DNA of 32,302 bases from contig CAJPFN010000087.1 of NCBI GenBank assembly GCA_905339215.1, positions 1-32,302 of the forward strand, given 5' to 3'. A model generated the notes under the pieces. The model was given only the letters and a program-made list of their open reading frames with translations, ran no database searches and was not told the origin of the DNA. A program made the translations under genes and the position numbers. The stretch comes from Rhizobiaceae bacterium (GTDB lineage Bacteria > Pseudomonadota > Alphaproteobacteria > Rhizobiales > Rhizobiaceae). Of this stretch, positions 17,387-27,626 are shown piece by piece. Each line of letters starts with the position of its first letter. The stretch's first letter is position 1.

Positions 17387-17566
17387 AGGGTACGTCGGAT
17401 GCTGTGCGCTGGTGTGGACAGTCAGGCGCTCGGGCCGGCTGCGGTTCCCCGCAATGTATGCAGGAGCGTGTTTGTCCACAATCGGGGCCGCCGGCCGACG
17501 ACGTCCGCTACGATTGTGAATAGCGCGAATACGGGCGAGAGTTTCGTCACGGCCTCATTGAGGCGC

Positions 17567-17608
17567 AAATCGAGGCTTTTCATATCTATATGGAATCGTG
17601 TTTGTTTT
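17567..17608. other. AT-rich stretch in oriC, candidate DNA-unwinding element
   Basis: I count 13 G or C in these 42 bases, in a region whose flanking genes are strongly GC-rich. The stretch contains the run CTTTTCATATCTATATGG and a TTTGTTTT run. It lies between the DnaA-box-like sites at 17472-17523 and those at 17623-17694, a plausible place for strand opening. The assignment is by composition and position only. Confidence 0.45.
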
Positions 17609-17706
17609 GGCAGTCGTCCACTAAATTCACATGAGTTCCGACGGCAGCTTTTACGACATAGCATCGGTTTTAGTCGAAGCCGAAATGTGGGAAACCGCCG
17701 GTTCCC

Positions 17707-17765
17707 GATTCTGACAGAGTCTTAGAATCAGAAGACTCTTACGGATTCCATTTTCTTTTTGAATC
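17707..17765. promoter_or_regulatory. Cluster of six GANTC methylation sites with interleaved inverted repeats
   Basis: GANTC, the target of the cell-cycle methyltransferase CcrM, occurs at 17707, 17717, 17725, 17734, 17744 and 17761, with one more outside at 17593. The cluster includes two overlapping inverted repeats: GATTCT (17707-17712) with AGAATC (17724-17729), and AGAGTCTT (17716-17723) with AAGACTCT (17732-17739, 8-base spacer). The cluster ends 16 bp before the hemE ATG, so it may also affect hemE transcription. TAGAAT (17723-17728) could be a -10 hexamer, but its -35 is poor. Confidence 0.7.
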
Positions 17766-17781
17766 TCCAGGAAGGCGAAGG

Positions 17782-18813
17782 ATGGGCGACGAGCGGAAGG
17801 TGCTGCAGGTTCTGAAGGGTGAAACCCGCTTCCCGCCTCCGATCTGGATGATGCGGCAGGCTGGCCGCTATCTGCCGGAGTACAGGGAGACGAGAAAACG
17901 CGCCGGCAGCTTCCTCGATCTCTGCTACAATCCCGAACTCGCGGTGGAGGTGACGCTTCAGCCGATCCGCCGGTTCGGCTTTGACGCGGCGATCCTCTTT
18001 TCCGATATTCTCGTCGTTCCTCACGCGCTGGGACGGGATCTGCGCTTCGAGGAAGGCCGCGGTCCGATGATGACGCCGATGTCGCCACGCGACGTCGAGC
18101 AGCTCAATCGGGAAAGGTTTCACGTGAATCTCTCTCCGGTCTACGAAACAGTTCGGGAGTTGAGGAGCCGACTGCCGCGCGAGACGACGCTGCTGGGCTT
18201 CTGCGGCGCGCCGTGGACAGTTGCAACCTATATGATCGCGGGGCACGGCACGCCGGACCAGGCGCCGGCGCGTCTGTTCGGCTATCGCGATCCCGAGGCG
18301 ATGAAGCGGCTGCTCGAAACGCTCGCCGAATGTTCGGCGGAATATCTGATCCGCCAGATCGATGCAGGTGCCGACGCGGTACAGGTTTTCGATTCATGGT
18401 CGGGAGTGCTCGACGAGGCATCGTTCGATGCCTATTGCGTTGCGCCGGTGGCAATGATGGTGCGGAAGGTGAGGGCGGTGCACCCGCAAGTGCCGATCAT
18501 CGGCTTCCCGAAGGGCGGCGGCAGCCGGTATGACGATTATCGGGAGAAGACAGGGGTGTCGGCCTTGGGTCTCGACTGGACCGTGCCGCTTGCTCAGGCA
18601 CGCAGGCTTCAGGGCGGTGGGGCGGTACAGGGTAACCTCGATCCGATGCGTCTGGTCGCCGGTGGGGCGGCGCTCGATATGGGCGTCGACGCGATATTGG
18701 AGGTCCTTGGATCAGGTCCGCTCGTATTCAATCTTGGCCATGGCATCACTCCGGAAGCGCCCATCGAAAACGTCGAGCGAATGCTGAGGCGCGTCAGGGG
18801 AGCGTGGCGATGA
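17782..18813 (+). CDS. hemE: Uroporphyrinogen decarboxylase
   Basis: HemE converts uroporphyrinogen III to coproporphyrinogen III in heme synthesis. The 343-residue product starts [20 protein letters not shown] and contains the family signatures [20 protein letters not shown] (substrate-binding arginines) and [17 protein letters not shown], as well as FDSWSGVL. The catalytic aspartate is expected in [16 protein letters not shown]. The ATG has a GGAAGG/GAAGG ribosome site. The stop overlaps the hemJ start (ATGA), so the two heme genes are coupled. It is the first gene to the right of the probable oriC and carries a parS-like sequence at 18116. Confidence 0.97.
   Translation: MGDERKVLQVLKGETRFPPPIWMMRQAGRYLPEYRETRKRAGSFLDLCYNPELAVEVTLQPIRRFGFDAAILFSDILVVPHALGRDLRFEEGRGPMMTPMSPRDVEQLNRERFHVNLSPVYETVRELRSRLPRETTLLGFCGAPWTVATYMIAGHGTPDQAPARLFGYRDPEAMKRLLETLAECSAEYLIRQIDAGADAVQVFDSWSGVLDEASFDAYCVAPVAMMVRKVRAVHPQVPIIGFPKGGGSRYDDYREKTGVSALGLDWTVPLAQARRLQGGGAVQGNLDPMRLVAGGAALDMGVDAILEVLGSGPLVFNLGHGITPEAPIENVERMLRRVRGAWR
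18116..18131. promoter_or_regulatory. parS-like: Degenerate parS-like site inside hemE
   Basis: GGTTTCACGTGAATCT matches the consensus TGTTTCACGTGAAACA at 13 of 16 positions, with the full TTTCACGTGAA core. It encodes RFHVNL within hemE and lies about 0.35 kb from oriC. The mismatches at one outer arm may weaken or abolish ParB binding. Confidence 0.4.
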
Positions 18814-19349
18814 GTGGGCCGCGGGGCGAAGCGTCGGGCGGGGCAATTGCCATGCGCCGCGCGGCCGTTGCCGTTGTTGTGTTCGTTGTCCTAGCGGCGG
18901 CGTTGTTCTGGCTGGATCCGGCCGATCTCTACCTGTGGGTCAAGGCGCTGCACGTCATCGCGGTGATCGCCTGGATGGCGGGTATGCTCTATCTTCCGCG
19001 ACTGTTCGTTTACCACGCCGACGTGCCGGTTGGCTCGCCGCAATCCGAAACGTTCAAGGTCATGGAACGCCGGCTGCTCCGTGCGATCGTCAATCCCGCC
19101 ATGATCGTGTCGTGGGTTCTGGGACTATGGCTGGCATGGAGCGGGTTTGGCCTGATGGGCGGATGGCTGCATGTCAAGATTGTCCTGGTGCTGGCGCTGT
19201 CGGCCGTTCACGGATACCTGTCGCGCGCGGTGCGGCTCTTCGCCGATGACAGGAACAGTCATCCGGCACGGCACTGGCGTATCGTCAACGAGGTACCGAC
19301 GGTGTTGATGATCGGGATCGTCATCCTTGTGGTCGTAAAGCCGTTCTGA
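18810..19349 (+). CDS. hemJ: Protoporphyrinogen IX oxidase HemJ (UPF0093 membrane protein)
   Basis: HemJ oxidises protoporphyrinogen IX to protoporphyrin IX in bacteria that lack HemG and HemY. The 179-residue protein has a hydrophobic N-terminal segment (about 18-35) and then the family core [20 protein letters not shown] with Lys45 and His48, [27 protein letters not shown], and [21 protein letters not shown] final membrane segment covers about 160-178. The ATG at 18810, inside the hemE stop (ATGA) and preceded by AGGGGAG, is preferred over the GTG six bases upstream. Together with hemE it forms a heme operon. Confidence 0.9.
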   Translation: MSGPRGEASGGAIAMRRAAVAVVVFVVLAAALFWLDPADLYLWVKALHVIAVIAWMAGMLYLPRLFVYHADVPVGSPQSETFKVMERRLLRAIVNPAMIVSWVLGLWLAWSGFGLMGGWLHVKIVLVLALSAVHGYLSRAVRLFADDRNSHPARHWRIVNEVPTVLMIGIVILVVVKPF

Positions 19350-19357
19350 GCGGTGGT

Positions 19358-19393
19358 GCGCCGACAACATCTTGCGCTTTCGATTGTCGGCGC
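19358..19393 (+). terminator. Hairpin just after hemJ (10-bp stem), possible terminator or rho-leader element
   Basis: GCGCCGACAA (19358-19367) and TTGTCGGCGC (19384-19393) are perfect inverted repeats with a 16-base loop, beginning eight bases after the hemJ stop. There is no uridine run after it, so it is not a textbook intrinsic terminator. It may protect the hemEJ mRNA end or be part of the rho leader. Confidence 0.5.
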
Positions 19394-19397
19394 GTAG

Positions 19398-19417
19398 AAG
19401 GAGGGCCTTCCCTCCTT
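19398..19417 (+). terminator. Second hairpin upstream of rho (8-bp stem, 4-base loop)
   Basis: AAGGAGGG (19398-19405), loop CCTT, and CCCTCCTT (19410-19417) form a perfect stem, followed by only one further T and then GC. Outer GGCGC (19389-19393) and GCGCC (19424-19428) could extend it, in competition with the preceding hairpin. It is 91 bp before the rho start. It could be a weak terminator or an attenuation signal; rho is autoregulated by attenuation in E. coli. Confidence 0.5.
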
Positions 19418-19508
19418 TGCGATGCGCCTTGCCTTGAGCACCTTTCCTGGCGCATCGGGCCGCGACGCACCCCGCCGACCGAATTTCTCTCCGTTTTCAG
19501 AGTCCGCC

Positions 19509-20774
19509 ATGCAGGAAATGAAATTACAGGATTTCAAGAACAAGAAGCCGACCGACCTCATTGCGTTTGCCGAATCGCTTGAGGTCGAGAACGCCAGTGT
19601 GATGCGCAAGCAGGAGCTCATGTTTGCCATCCTGAAGAAGCTGGCGTCGCAGGACGTCGAGATTATCGGCGACGGCGTTGTCGAGGTGCTTCAGGACGGC
19701 TTCGGATTCCTGCGGTCGGCAAATGCGAACTACCTGCCGGGTCCGGACGACATCTACATCTCGCCTTCGCAGATCAGGCGGTTCTCGTTGAAGACCGGCG
19801 ACACCGTCGAAGGGCCGATTCGCAGCCCGAAGGAAGGTGAGCGGTACTTCGCGCTGCTCAAGGTTAACACGATCAACTTCGACGATCCGGAGAAGATCCG
19901 CCACAAGATCCATTTCGACAACCTCACACCGCTCTATCCGAACGAGCGTCTGAAGATGGAGGTGGAAGGGACGACGTCGAAGGACATTTCGCCTCGCGTG
20001 ATCGATCTCGTTGCGCCGTTGGGCAAGGGGCAGCGCGGCCTGATCGTCGCACCGCCGCGCACCGGTAAGACCGTGCTTCTGCAGAACATCGCGCACTCGG
20101 TCACGTCGAACCATCCGGAGTGCTATCTCATCGTTCTTCTGATCGACGAACGACCGGAAGAGGTCACCGACATGCAGCGGTCGGTGAAGGGAGAAGTCGT
20201 CTCATCGACCTTCGATGAACCGGCGGTTCGCCACGTACAGGTTGCGGAGATGGTCATCGAAAAGGCGAAGCGGCTCGTAGAGCACGGGCGTGACGTAGTC
20301 ATACTCCTCGATTCGATCACGCGCCTCGGCCGGGCCTACAACACCGTCGTGCCGTCTTCGGGCAAGGTCCTGACGGGAGGTGTTGATGCCAATGCCCTGC
20401 AGCGGCCGAAGCGGTTCTTCGGCGCGGCGCGCAACATCGAGGAGGGCGGTTCGCTGACGATCATCGCGACGGCGCTTATTGATACGGGCAGCCGCATGGA
20501 CGAGGTCATCTTCGAGGAGTTCAAGGGCACCGGCAACTCGGAGATCGTGCTTGACCGAAAGGTCGCCGACAAGCGCATATTCCCGGCAATGGACATCCTC
20601 AAGTCGGGAACCCGCAAGGAGGATCTTCTGGTCCCGCGCAGCGACCTGCAGAAGGTCTTCGTCTTGCGCCGGATCCTGGCGCCCATGGGGACGACCGACG
20701 CGATCGAGTTCCTCATTGACAAGCTGAAGCAGACGAAGACGAACGGCGATTTCTTCGATTCGATGAACACCTGA
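19509..20774 (+). CDS. rho: Transcription termination factor Rho
   Basis: Rho is the hexameric RNA helicase that terminates transcription of untranslated RNA. The ATG at 19509 gives 421 residues, the usual length, starting [20 protein letters not shown]. The primary RNA-binding cold-shock-like domain includes [20 protein letters not shown]. Walker A is APPRTGKT at 181-188, and Walker B with the Q/R-loop region follows in [16 protein letters not shown] and the [20 protein letters not shown] stretch. The frame is open upstream but without family similarity. It has a leader of about 160 bases with two hairpins after hemJ. It is convergent with the thioredoxin-domain gene, only 17 bp away; a small GCCC-GGAC-GGGC hairpin there (20778-20789) is the only terminator candidate. 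Confidence 0.98.
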   Translation: MQEMKLQDFKNKKPTDLIAFAESLEVENASVMRKQELMFAILKKLASQDVEIIGDGVVEVLQDGFGFLRSANANYLPGPDDIYISPSQIRRFSLKTGDTVEGPIRSPKEGERYFALLKVNTINFDDPEKIRHKIHFDNLTPLYPNERLKMEVEGTTSKDISPRVIDLVAPLGKGQRGLIVAPPRTGKTVLLQNIAHSVTSNHPECYLIVLLIDERPEEVTDMQRSVKGEVVSSTFDEPAVRHVQVAEMVIEKAKRLVEHGRDVVILLDSITRLGRAYNTVVPSSGKVLTGGVDANALQRPKRFFGAARNIEEGGSLTIIATALIDTGSRMDEVIFEEFKGTGNSEIVLDRKVADKRIFPAMDILKSGTRKEDLLVPRSDLQKVFVLRRILAPMGTTDAIEFLIDKLKQTKTNGDFFDSMNT

Positions 20775-20791
20775 TCGGCCCGGACGGGCGG

Positions 20792-22816
<2,025 letters not shown>

Positions 22817-22861
22817 AAGGAACTCCTTGCCGAGACCTAGGGTCGTTCAAACGAGGGTCAA

Positions 22862-24175
22862 ATGCAATTCGGCGACACGATCTATGCTTTGTCGAGCGGC
22901 CGGTTGCCATCGGGCGTAGCCGTCGTGCGCATTTCGGGACCGGCTGTTCGATTCGTTGTCGAAACGATCGCTGGGCCGATTCCGGAGGCCGGTTTGCTGA
23001 AGCTACGCAATATGCACGGCTCGGACGGGACCGTTATTGACTCCGGTCTGATGGCTTTCTTTCAGGCACCGCGGAGTTTTACCGGTGAAGACTGTGCCGA
23101 GTTCCATGTCCATGGAGGGCGCGCGGTCGTCGCTGCGTTGATGAACGCTCTTGGTAACTTCGAAGGCGTGCGCGCGGCTGAACGTGGTGAGTTTACGCAG
23201 CGTGCGTTTCTCAACGGCAAAATGGATCTTGTACAGGCTGAAGCCCTTGCCGACCTGATCGAGGCGGAAACGGAAGTTCAGCGCAGAATGGCGCTCCGCG
23301 CCGCAGATGGTCACATGAGCCGGCTGTACGAGAGTTGGCGCGGGCGCATCGTGCGTATCCAGGCGAATGTCGTGGCCGGAATCGACTTTGGCGATGAGGG
23401 CGACGTACCCGATTCGGTAACGGAACGAGTCCGAGAAGACATTGCTGAAGTTCGCGTGGAACTTGAGAAGCATCTAGCGGGGTATCGTCAGGCTGAGATG
23501 ATTCGGGAAGGATATCAGGTGGTTATTGTAGGACCACCAAACGCCGGGAAATCGAGTCTCCTAAATGCCTTGGTCGGACGTGATGTTGCTATAGTGACGG
23601 ATGAACCGGGCACGACGCGCGATCTCGTCGAGGTGCCGCTCGATCTGGGTGGATTGAAAGTTGTCGTAACGGACACGGCAGGGCTACGCGAAACGGCCGG
23701 GCGCGTTGAGCAGATTGGGATTGGAAAAGCTGTAGCGCGGGCGGACTCCGCCGATCTCGTCGTCGAACTCCGACCGGCCGATGCCGACGCCGTTCGCTCG
23801 GCGCCGCGGTGGCCTGACGCTATCGTCATTCGGTCAAAGGCTGACCTGAACGGGGTGGGCGCAGGGGACCATGAAGCACTCGCGGTCTCGACCGTCACGG
23901 GCGAAGGTCTGGACGCACTAGTGGAGATGATTCGGTGCCGTGCCGAAGCGGCGGTAGGCCTGAGCGACGACAATGGACCACAGAAGGCGAGACAACGGCT
24001 GGCAATCAAGAGGTGTTGCGAGGCGCTCCGGCGAGGTGAAGCGGCGGGCCTTGATCTGGAGTTCGTTGCCGAAGAATTGCGGGTTGCTGCGACAGAACTC
24101 GGGCGTGTGACCGGCAGGATCGATGTCGAGGAGATCCTCGACGAGGTTTTCGGCGCATTCTGCATCGGGAAATGA
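22862..24175 (+). CDS. mnmE: tRNA uridine-5-carboxymethylaminomethyl modification GTPase MnmE
   Basis: MnmE works with MnmG to make the cmnm5 modification at the wobble uridine of several tRNAs. The 437-residue protein has the N-terminal folate-binding domain (MQFGDTIYALSSGRLPSGVA, FTGEDCAEFHVHGG, ERGEFTQRAFLNGKMDLVQA) and a GTPase domain with G1 GPPNAGKSS near 224-232, G2 DEPGTTRD and G3 DTAGLRE. It ends in FCIGK, with the catalytic-loop cysteine of the family's C-x-G-K tail. The G4 motif reads RSKAD instead of NKxD. The stop codon is the first three bases of a parS-type palindrome, and mnmG follows. Confidence 0.97.
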   Translation: MQFGDTIYALSSGRLPSGVAVVRISGPAVRFVVETIAGPIPEAGLLKLRNMHGSDGTVIDSGLMAFFQAPRSFTGEDCAEFHVHGGRAVVAALMNALGNFEGVRAAERGEFTQRAFLNGKMDLVQAEALADLIEAETEVQRRMALRAADGHMSRLYESWRGRIVRIQANVVAGIDFGDEGDVPDSVTERVREDIAEVRVELEKHLAGYRQAEMIREGYQVVIVGPPNAGKSSLLNALVGRDVAIVTDEPGTTRDLVEVPLDLGGLKVVVTDTAGLRETAGRVEQIGIGKAVARADSADLVVELRPADADAVRSAPRWPDAIVIRSKADLNGVGAGDHEALAVSTVTGEGLDALVEMIRCRAEAAVGLSDDNGPQKARQRLAIKRCCEALRRGEAAGLDLEFVAEELRVAATELGRVTGRIDVEEILDEVFGAFCIGK

Positions 24176-24188
24176 TTCACGTGAAACG
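24173..24188. promoter_or_regulatory. parS: parS-type ParB-binding site 1
   Basis: TGATTCACGTGAAACG matches the bacterial consensus TGTTTCACGTGAAACA at 14 of 16 positions. Its first three bases are the mnmE stop codon. It is one of two such sites in the mnmE-mnmG gap and about 3.5 kb from parB. Confidence 0.75.
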
Positions 24189-24209
24189 TCTGTTCGGCGA
24201 TAGTCGAGC

Positions 24210-24225
24210 GGTTTCACGTGAAACA
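24210..24225. promoter_or_regulatory. parS: parS-type ParB-binding site 2
   Basis: GGTTTCACGTGAAACA matches the parS consensus at 15 of 16 positions and is a perfect palindrome over its central 14 bases. It lies 22 bp after site 1 and 38 bp before the mnmG start. Confidence 0.88.
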
Positions 24226-24263
24226 TCTTGGCGAACAAGTTCGCGTCCGCTAGGGGAGCGGCC

Positions 24264-26138
24264 ATGGAAAACGCTTACGACGTAGTCGTCATTGGTGGAG
24301 GGCACGCTGGCTGCGAAGCCGCGTCGGCTGCCGCGCGGGCCGGGGCGCAGACGGCATTGGTTACCATGCGACGCGACACGATCGGTGTCATGTCCTGCAA
24401 TCCGGCCATCGGCGGACTGGGGAAAGGCCATCTCGTCCGTGAGATAGACGCTCTCGACGGCCTCATGGGCCGCGTCGCCGATGCGGCGGGAATTCAGTTT
24501 CGGCTGCTCAATCGGCGAAAAGGCCCGGCAGTCCGCGGACCGCGGACCCAGGCGGATCGCAAACTCTATCGAGAGGCGATGCAAGCGGCGATCGATTCGC
24601 ATCCGAACCTATCGGTCGTGGAAGATGAGGTTATAGATCTGGCCGTCGTCGACGGGCGTGTCGAGGCAGTGGTAACGCGCGGTGGTTGGCGGTTCGCCTG
24701 CGGGGCCGTTGTGCTGACCACCGGAACGTTCCTTCGAGGCGTAATCCATATTGGCGAGCGCAGTTTTCCGGCGGGGCGTATGGCGGAGCGCGCCTCGGTG
24801 CCGCTCGCTGATACGATCGCGCGGGCCGGTTTTACAGTGGGCAGGCTCAAGACGGGCACACCGCCGCGGCTGGACCGGCGGTCGATCGACTGGGCATCGC
24901 TCGAGTTGCAGCATGCGGACGAAGATCCGGTGCCGTTTTCATTGTTGACGACGAAGATCGAGACTCGGCAGATTGCCTGTGCGATAACGCGAACGACGCC
25001 GGAGACGCATGGCATAATCCGCGCCAACCTGCATCGGTCCGCCCTCTACTCAGGGCGGATCGAAGGGATCGGCCCTCGCTATTGCCCGTCGATCGAAGAC
25101 AAGATCGTCAAATTCGGGGACCGGGACGGCCACCAGGTGTTCCTGGAACCTGAGGGCCTGGACGACGACACTATCTATCCGAACGGCATCTCGACGTCGC
25201 TGCCCGAGGACGCGCAGGAAGCGGTCATCCGCAGCATCCCGGGGCTTGAGAAGGCGCGGGTCCTGCAGCCGGGCTACGCTATCGAATACGACCATGTCGA
25301 TCCGCGCGAACTGGAACGGTCGCTCGAGGCGCGGCGGATCAGGGGTTTGTTCCTGGCGGGGCAGATCAATGGGACGACCGGCTATGAAGAGGCGGCGGCA
25401 CAGGGCCTGGTCGCGGGGCTTAATGCAGCCCGACGGGCATCCGGTGGTGATAACGTCACGTTGAGCCGCGCCGATTCGTATATCGGCGTGATGATAGACG
25501 ACCTGACGTCGCGGGGTGTCAGCGAGCCCTACCGCATGTTTACGTCACGGGCCGAGTTCCGCTTGTCGCTGCGGGCAGACAACGCCGACCAACGGCTGAC
25601 ACCGGTGGCGGTTGCGCAAGGTATTGCGTCGGTGGGGCGGCAGCGCGCCTATGATGCGCTGGTCGATCGTCTGGATCGTGCGCGGAGCGTGGTCGAGCGC
25701 TGTGTGCTGTCGCCGACGCAGGCGCGAAACCACGGGATCGAGGTCAGTCAGGATGGCGTTCGGCGAAATGGAATGCAGTTCCTGGCCTATCCTGGCATCG
25801 ATATCGCGCGTCTAAGGGCCGTCTGGCCGGAGCTCGGCGAAATAGACAAGGATACTGCCGAGAGGCTCGAAACGGAGGCGCGCTACTCGGTTTATCTCGA
25901 TCGCCAGTCTGCCGACGTCGAAACGGTTCGGCGGCAAGAGTTGCTGGCGATACCGGACGGAATGCGTTTCGACGACGTGCCCGGCCTGTCGAACGAATTG
26001 AAGCACAAGATCGATACCAGGGCACCGCGCTCAATTGCCGATTTGCAGAAGATCGATGGCATGACGCCGGCTGCGGTGGCGCTGGTCTTGTCGCATGTCC
26101 GCGCCGCCGAGGCACGTGGGCGGAATGGTGCCGCTTGA
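24264..26138 (+). CDS. mnmG: tRNA uridine-5-carboxymethylaminomethyl modification enzyme MnmG (GidA)
   Basis: MnmG is the FAD-dependent partner of MnmE. The ATG at 24264, five bases after AGGGGAG, gives 624 residues beginning [20 protein letters not shown] with the dinucleotide-binding GGGHAG loop at 11-16. Further signatures are [93 protein letters not shown] and [21 protein letters not shown] 12-residue upstream extension in frame is rejected. The last bases overlap the rsmG start (TTGA). Confidence 0.97.
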   Translation: MENAYDVVVIGGGHAGCEAASAAARAGAQTALVTMRRDTIGVMSCNPAIGGLGKGHLVREIDALDGLMGRVADAAGIQFRLLNRRKGPAVRGPRTQADRKLYREAMQAAIDSHPNLSVVEDEVIDLAVVDGRVEAVVTRGGWRFACGAVVLTTGTFLRGVIHIGERSFPAGRMAERASVPLADTIARAGFTVGRLKTGTPPRLDRRSIDWASLELQHADEDPVPFSLLTTKIETRQIACAITRTTPETHGIIRANLHRSALYSGRIEGIGPRYCPSIEDKIVKFGDRDGHQVFLEPEGLDDDTIYPNGISTSLPEDAQEAVIRSIPGLEKARVLQPGYAIEYDHVDPRELERSLEARRIRGLFLAGQINGTTGYEEAAAQGLVAGLNAARRASGGDNVTLSRADSYIGVMIDDLTSRGVSEPYRMFTSRAEFRLSLRADNADQRLTPVAVAQGIASVGRQRAYDALVDRLDRARSVVERCVLSPTQARNHGIEVSQDGVRRNGMQFLAYPGIDIARLRAVWPELGEIDKDTAERLETEARYSVYLDRQSADVETVRRQELLAIPDGMRFDDVPGLSNELKHKIDTRAPRSIADLQKIDGMTPAAVALVLSHVRAAEARGRNGAA

Positions 26139-26782
26139 AAACGACGGATTTCGATTGTCTGCGAGAGGTGGCCGGTCCTGTTTCACGTGAAACATACGAA
26201 CGACTGAAGGAATTCCAGCAATCGTTCACGAAATGGAACGCGCGTATCAATCTCGTTGCCGCTTCTACCCTCAACGAACTTTGGTCAAGGCATATCCTCG
26301 ACAGCGCGCAACTGGTGCGTCTGGCGCCGAATGAATTGCGCTGGCTCGATCTCGGTTCCGGAGGCGGCTTTCCGGGCGCAGTGATGGCGATCCTGCTGCG
26401 CGAACGCCCCGGCGCGAAAATCGATCTGATCGAAAGCAACCGGAAAAAGGCGGCCTTTCTACAATCCACAGTCGGCGGAAACGGCATCGCGATTGTTCAT
26501 GCGCATCGGATCGAAGACGTGGTCGGTTTGGTGTCCGCGCCACAGGTCGTGACGGCTCGCGCTCTGGCGCCGCTACCGAAGTTGCTGGACTTGGCGTCCC
26601 CGTGGCTGCTGGCGGGCGCCCGCGGCCTGTTTCACAAAGGACGGGATTATCGAATCGAGCTGGAAGAAAGCGCTGATCACTGGCGATTCGATCTGATAGA
26701 ACACAAGAGCCGGATCAATCCCGAAGGGGTGATCCTCGACATCCGCAACTTGAAGTCTTCCCGGCCCGCCGCCGGAGAGTGA
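26135..26782 (+). CDS. rsmG: 16S rRNA (guanine527-N7)-methyltransferase RsmG (GidB)
   Basis: RsmG methylates N7 of G527 in 16S rRNA using S-adenosylmethionine; its loss gives low-level streptomycin resistance in several bacteria. The TTG at 26135 overlaps the mnmG stop (TTGA) and gives 215 residues. [20 protein letters not shown] is the N-terminal helix, [11 protein letters not shown] follows, and the SAM loop is [19 protein letters not shown], then [32 protein letters not shown] is the family's late motif. Residues VSRET (16-20) are encoded by a perfect parS site. No better start than the TTG was found in frame upstream. Confidence 0.94.
   Translation: MKTTDFDCLREVAGPVSRETYERLKEFQQSFTKWNARINLVAASTLNELWSRHILDSAQLVRLAPNELRWLDLGSGGGFPGAVMAILLRERPGAKIDLIESNRKKAAFLQSTVGGNGIAIVHAHRIEDVVGLVSAPQVVTARALAPLPKLLDLASPWLLAGARGLFHKGRDYRIELEESADHWRFDLIEHKSRINPEGVILDIRNLKSSRPAAGE
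26179..26194. promoter_or_regulatory. parS: parS site 3, perfect, within the rsmG coding sequence
   Basis: TGTTTCACGTGAAACA is identical to the bacterial parS consensus (16 of 16) and a full palindrome. It covers the last base of codon 15 to the end of codon 20 of rsmG, encoding VSRET. It lies 610 bp before parA, and ParB should bind it most strongly of the sites seen here. Confidence 0.95.
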
Positions 26783-26803
26783 GATACGGGCATTGCAACG
26801 CGC

Positions 26804-27592
26804 ATGAGCGGCGTACGAATCATCACCATCGCCAATCAGAAAGGCGGTGTCGGCAAGACGACGACGGCCATAAATCTCGCCACGGCCCTCGCCGCGATTG
26901 GCGAGCGGGTCCTGATTGTCGATCTCGACCCGCAGGGAAACGCCAGCACCGGCCTCGGTATCGATCGCCAGGACCGCGCAGTGTCGTCGTACGACGTGCT
27001 CGTCGGGGTGTCGTGCGTCGCGGACGCTGCCATGGCGACGGCGGTTCCCGGCCTGTCGATCGTTCCGTCGACGCTCGACCTTCTCGGTGTGGAGATGGAG
27101 ATTGCCGGCGCTCCCGACCGCGCGCTTCGGCTGCGAAAGGCGCTACGCCGCCCGGAAGGAGTTCCGTTCTCCTACGTGCTGATTGATTGCCCGCCCTCGC
27201 TCAACCTGTTGACCCTGAATGCCATGGCGGCTGCCGATTCCGTTCTCGTCCCGCTGCAATGCGAATTCTTTGCCCTTGAGGGATTGAGCCAGCTGCTGGA
27301 AACGGTGGAGCAAGTGCGCCGTACGATCAATGCGGACCTGATCATCCAAGGTATCGTGCTGACGATGTTTGACGGCCGCAACAACCTCGCCAACCAGGTT
27401 GTCGAGGACGTCCGTGCCTATATGGGCGACAAGGTCTATGAGACGGTCATTCCGCGAAACGTACGCGTGTCGGAAGCCCCATCCTACGGCAAGCCCGCGA
27501 TTCTTTACGATCTGAAATGCAGCGGTAGCCAGGCCTATCTCCAACTCGCATCCGAGGTCATCCGCAGAGAGCGGCGGCTCCGCGCGGCATGA
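26804..27592 (+). CDS. parA: Chromosome-partitioning ATPase ParA
   Basis: ParA binds nonspecific DNA as an ATP dimer and moves ParB-parS complexes so that sister origins separate. The 262-residue protein begins MSGVRIITIANQKGGVGKTT, with the deviant Walker A KGGVGKT at 13-19 that includes the signature lysine. Further marks are LIVDLDPQGNAS (Walker A'), YVLIDCPPSLNLLTLNAMAA (Walker B) and VPLQCEFFALEGLSQLL. It starts 21 bp after rsmG and 34 bp before parB, all rightward. It lacks an N-terminal HTH domain, as expected for chromosomal ParA. Confidence 0.97.
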   Translation: MSGVRIITIANQKGGVGKTTTAINLATALAAIGERVLIVDLDPQGNASTGLGIDRQDRAVSSYDVLVGVSCVADAAMATAVPGLSIVPSTLDLLGVEMEIAGAPDRALRLRKALRRPEGVPFSYVLIDCPPSLNLLTLNAMAAADSVLVPLQCEFFALEGLSQLLETVEQVRRTINADLIIQGIVLTMFDGRNNLANQVVEDVRAYMGDKVYETVIPRNVRVSEAPSYGKPAILYDLKCSGSQAYLQLASEVIRRERRLRAA

Positions 27593-27626
27593 CTCGATTC
27601 GATAGCGTAACAATCAGGTTCCATCC

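Larger units (their letters stand above)
17379..17781. other. oriC: Probable chromosomal replication origin (oriC)
   Basis: The gap of nearly 400 bp between divergent ppsR and hemE contains no plausible gene. In Caulobacter, Sinorhizobium and relatives the chromosomal origin lies beside hemE. Here DnaA-box-like nonamers close to TTATNCACA are TTGTTCACA (17379-17387), TTGTCCACA (17472-17480), the complements of TGTGGACAG (17413-17421) and TGTGAATAG (17515-17523), AAATTCACA (17623-17631) and the complement of TGTGGGAAA (17686-17694). None is perfect, but several differ by one base. A low-GC stretch (17567-17608) and a GANTC cluster (17707-17765) lie on the hemE side. Gene orientation is mainly leftward to the left and rightward to the right, and parABS sites lie 6-9 kb to the right. 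No CtrA site (TTAA-N7-TTAA) was found. Confidence 0.8.

Noticed and set aside
17477-17479. Upstream GTG start for ppsR
   Set aside because: It would add 31 residues without family similarity, extending into the origin; the GTG at 17386 gives the normal family N-terminus and length.
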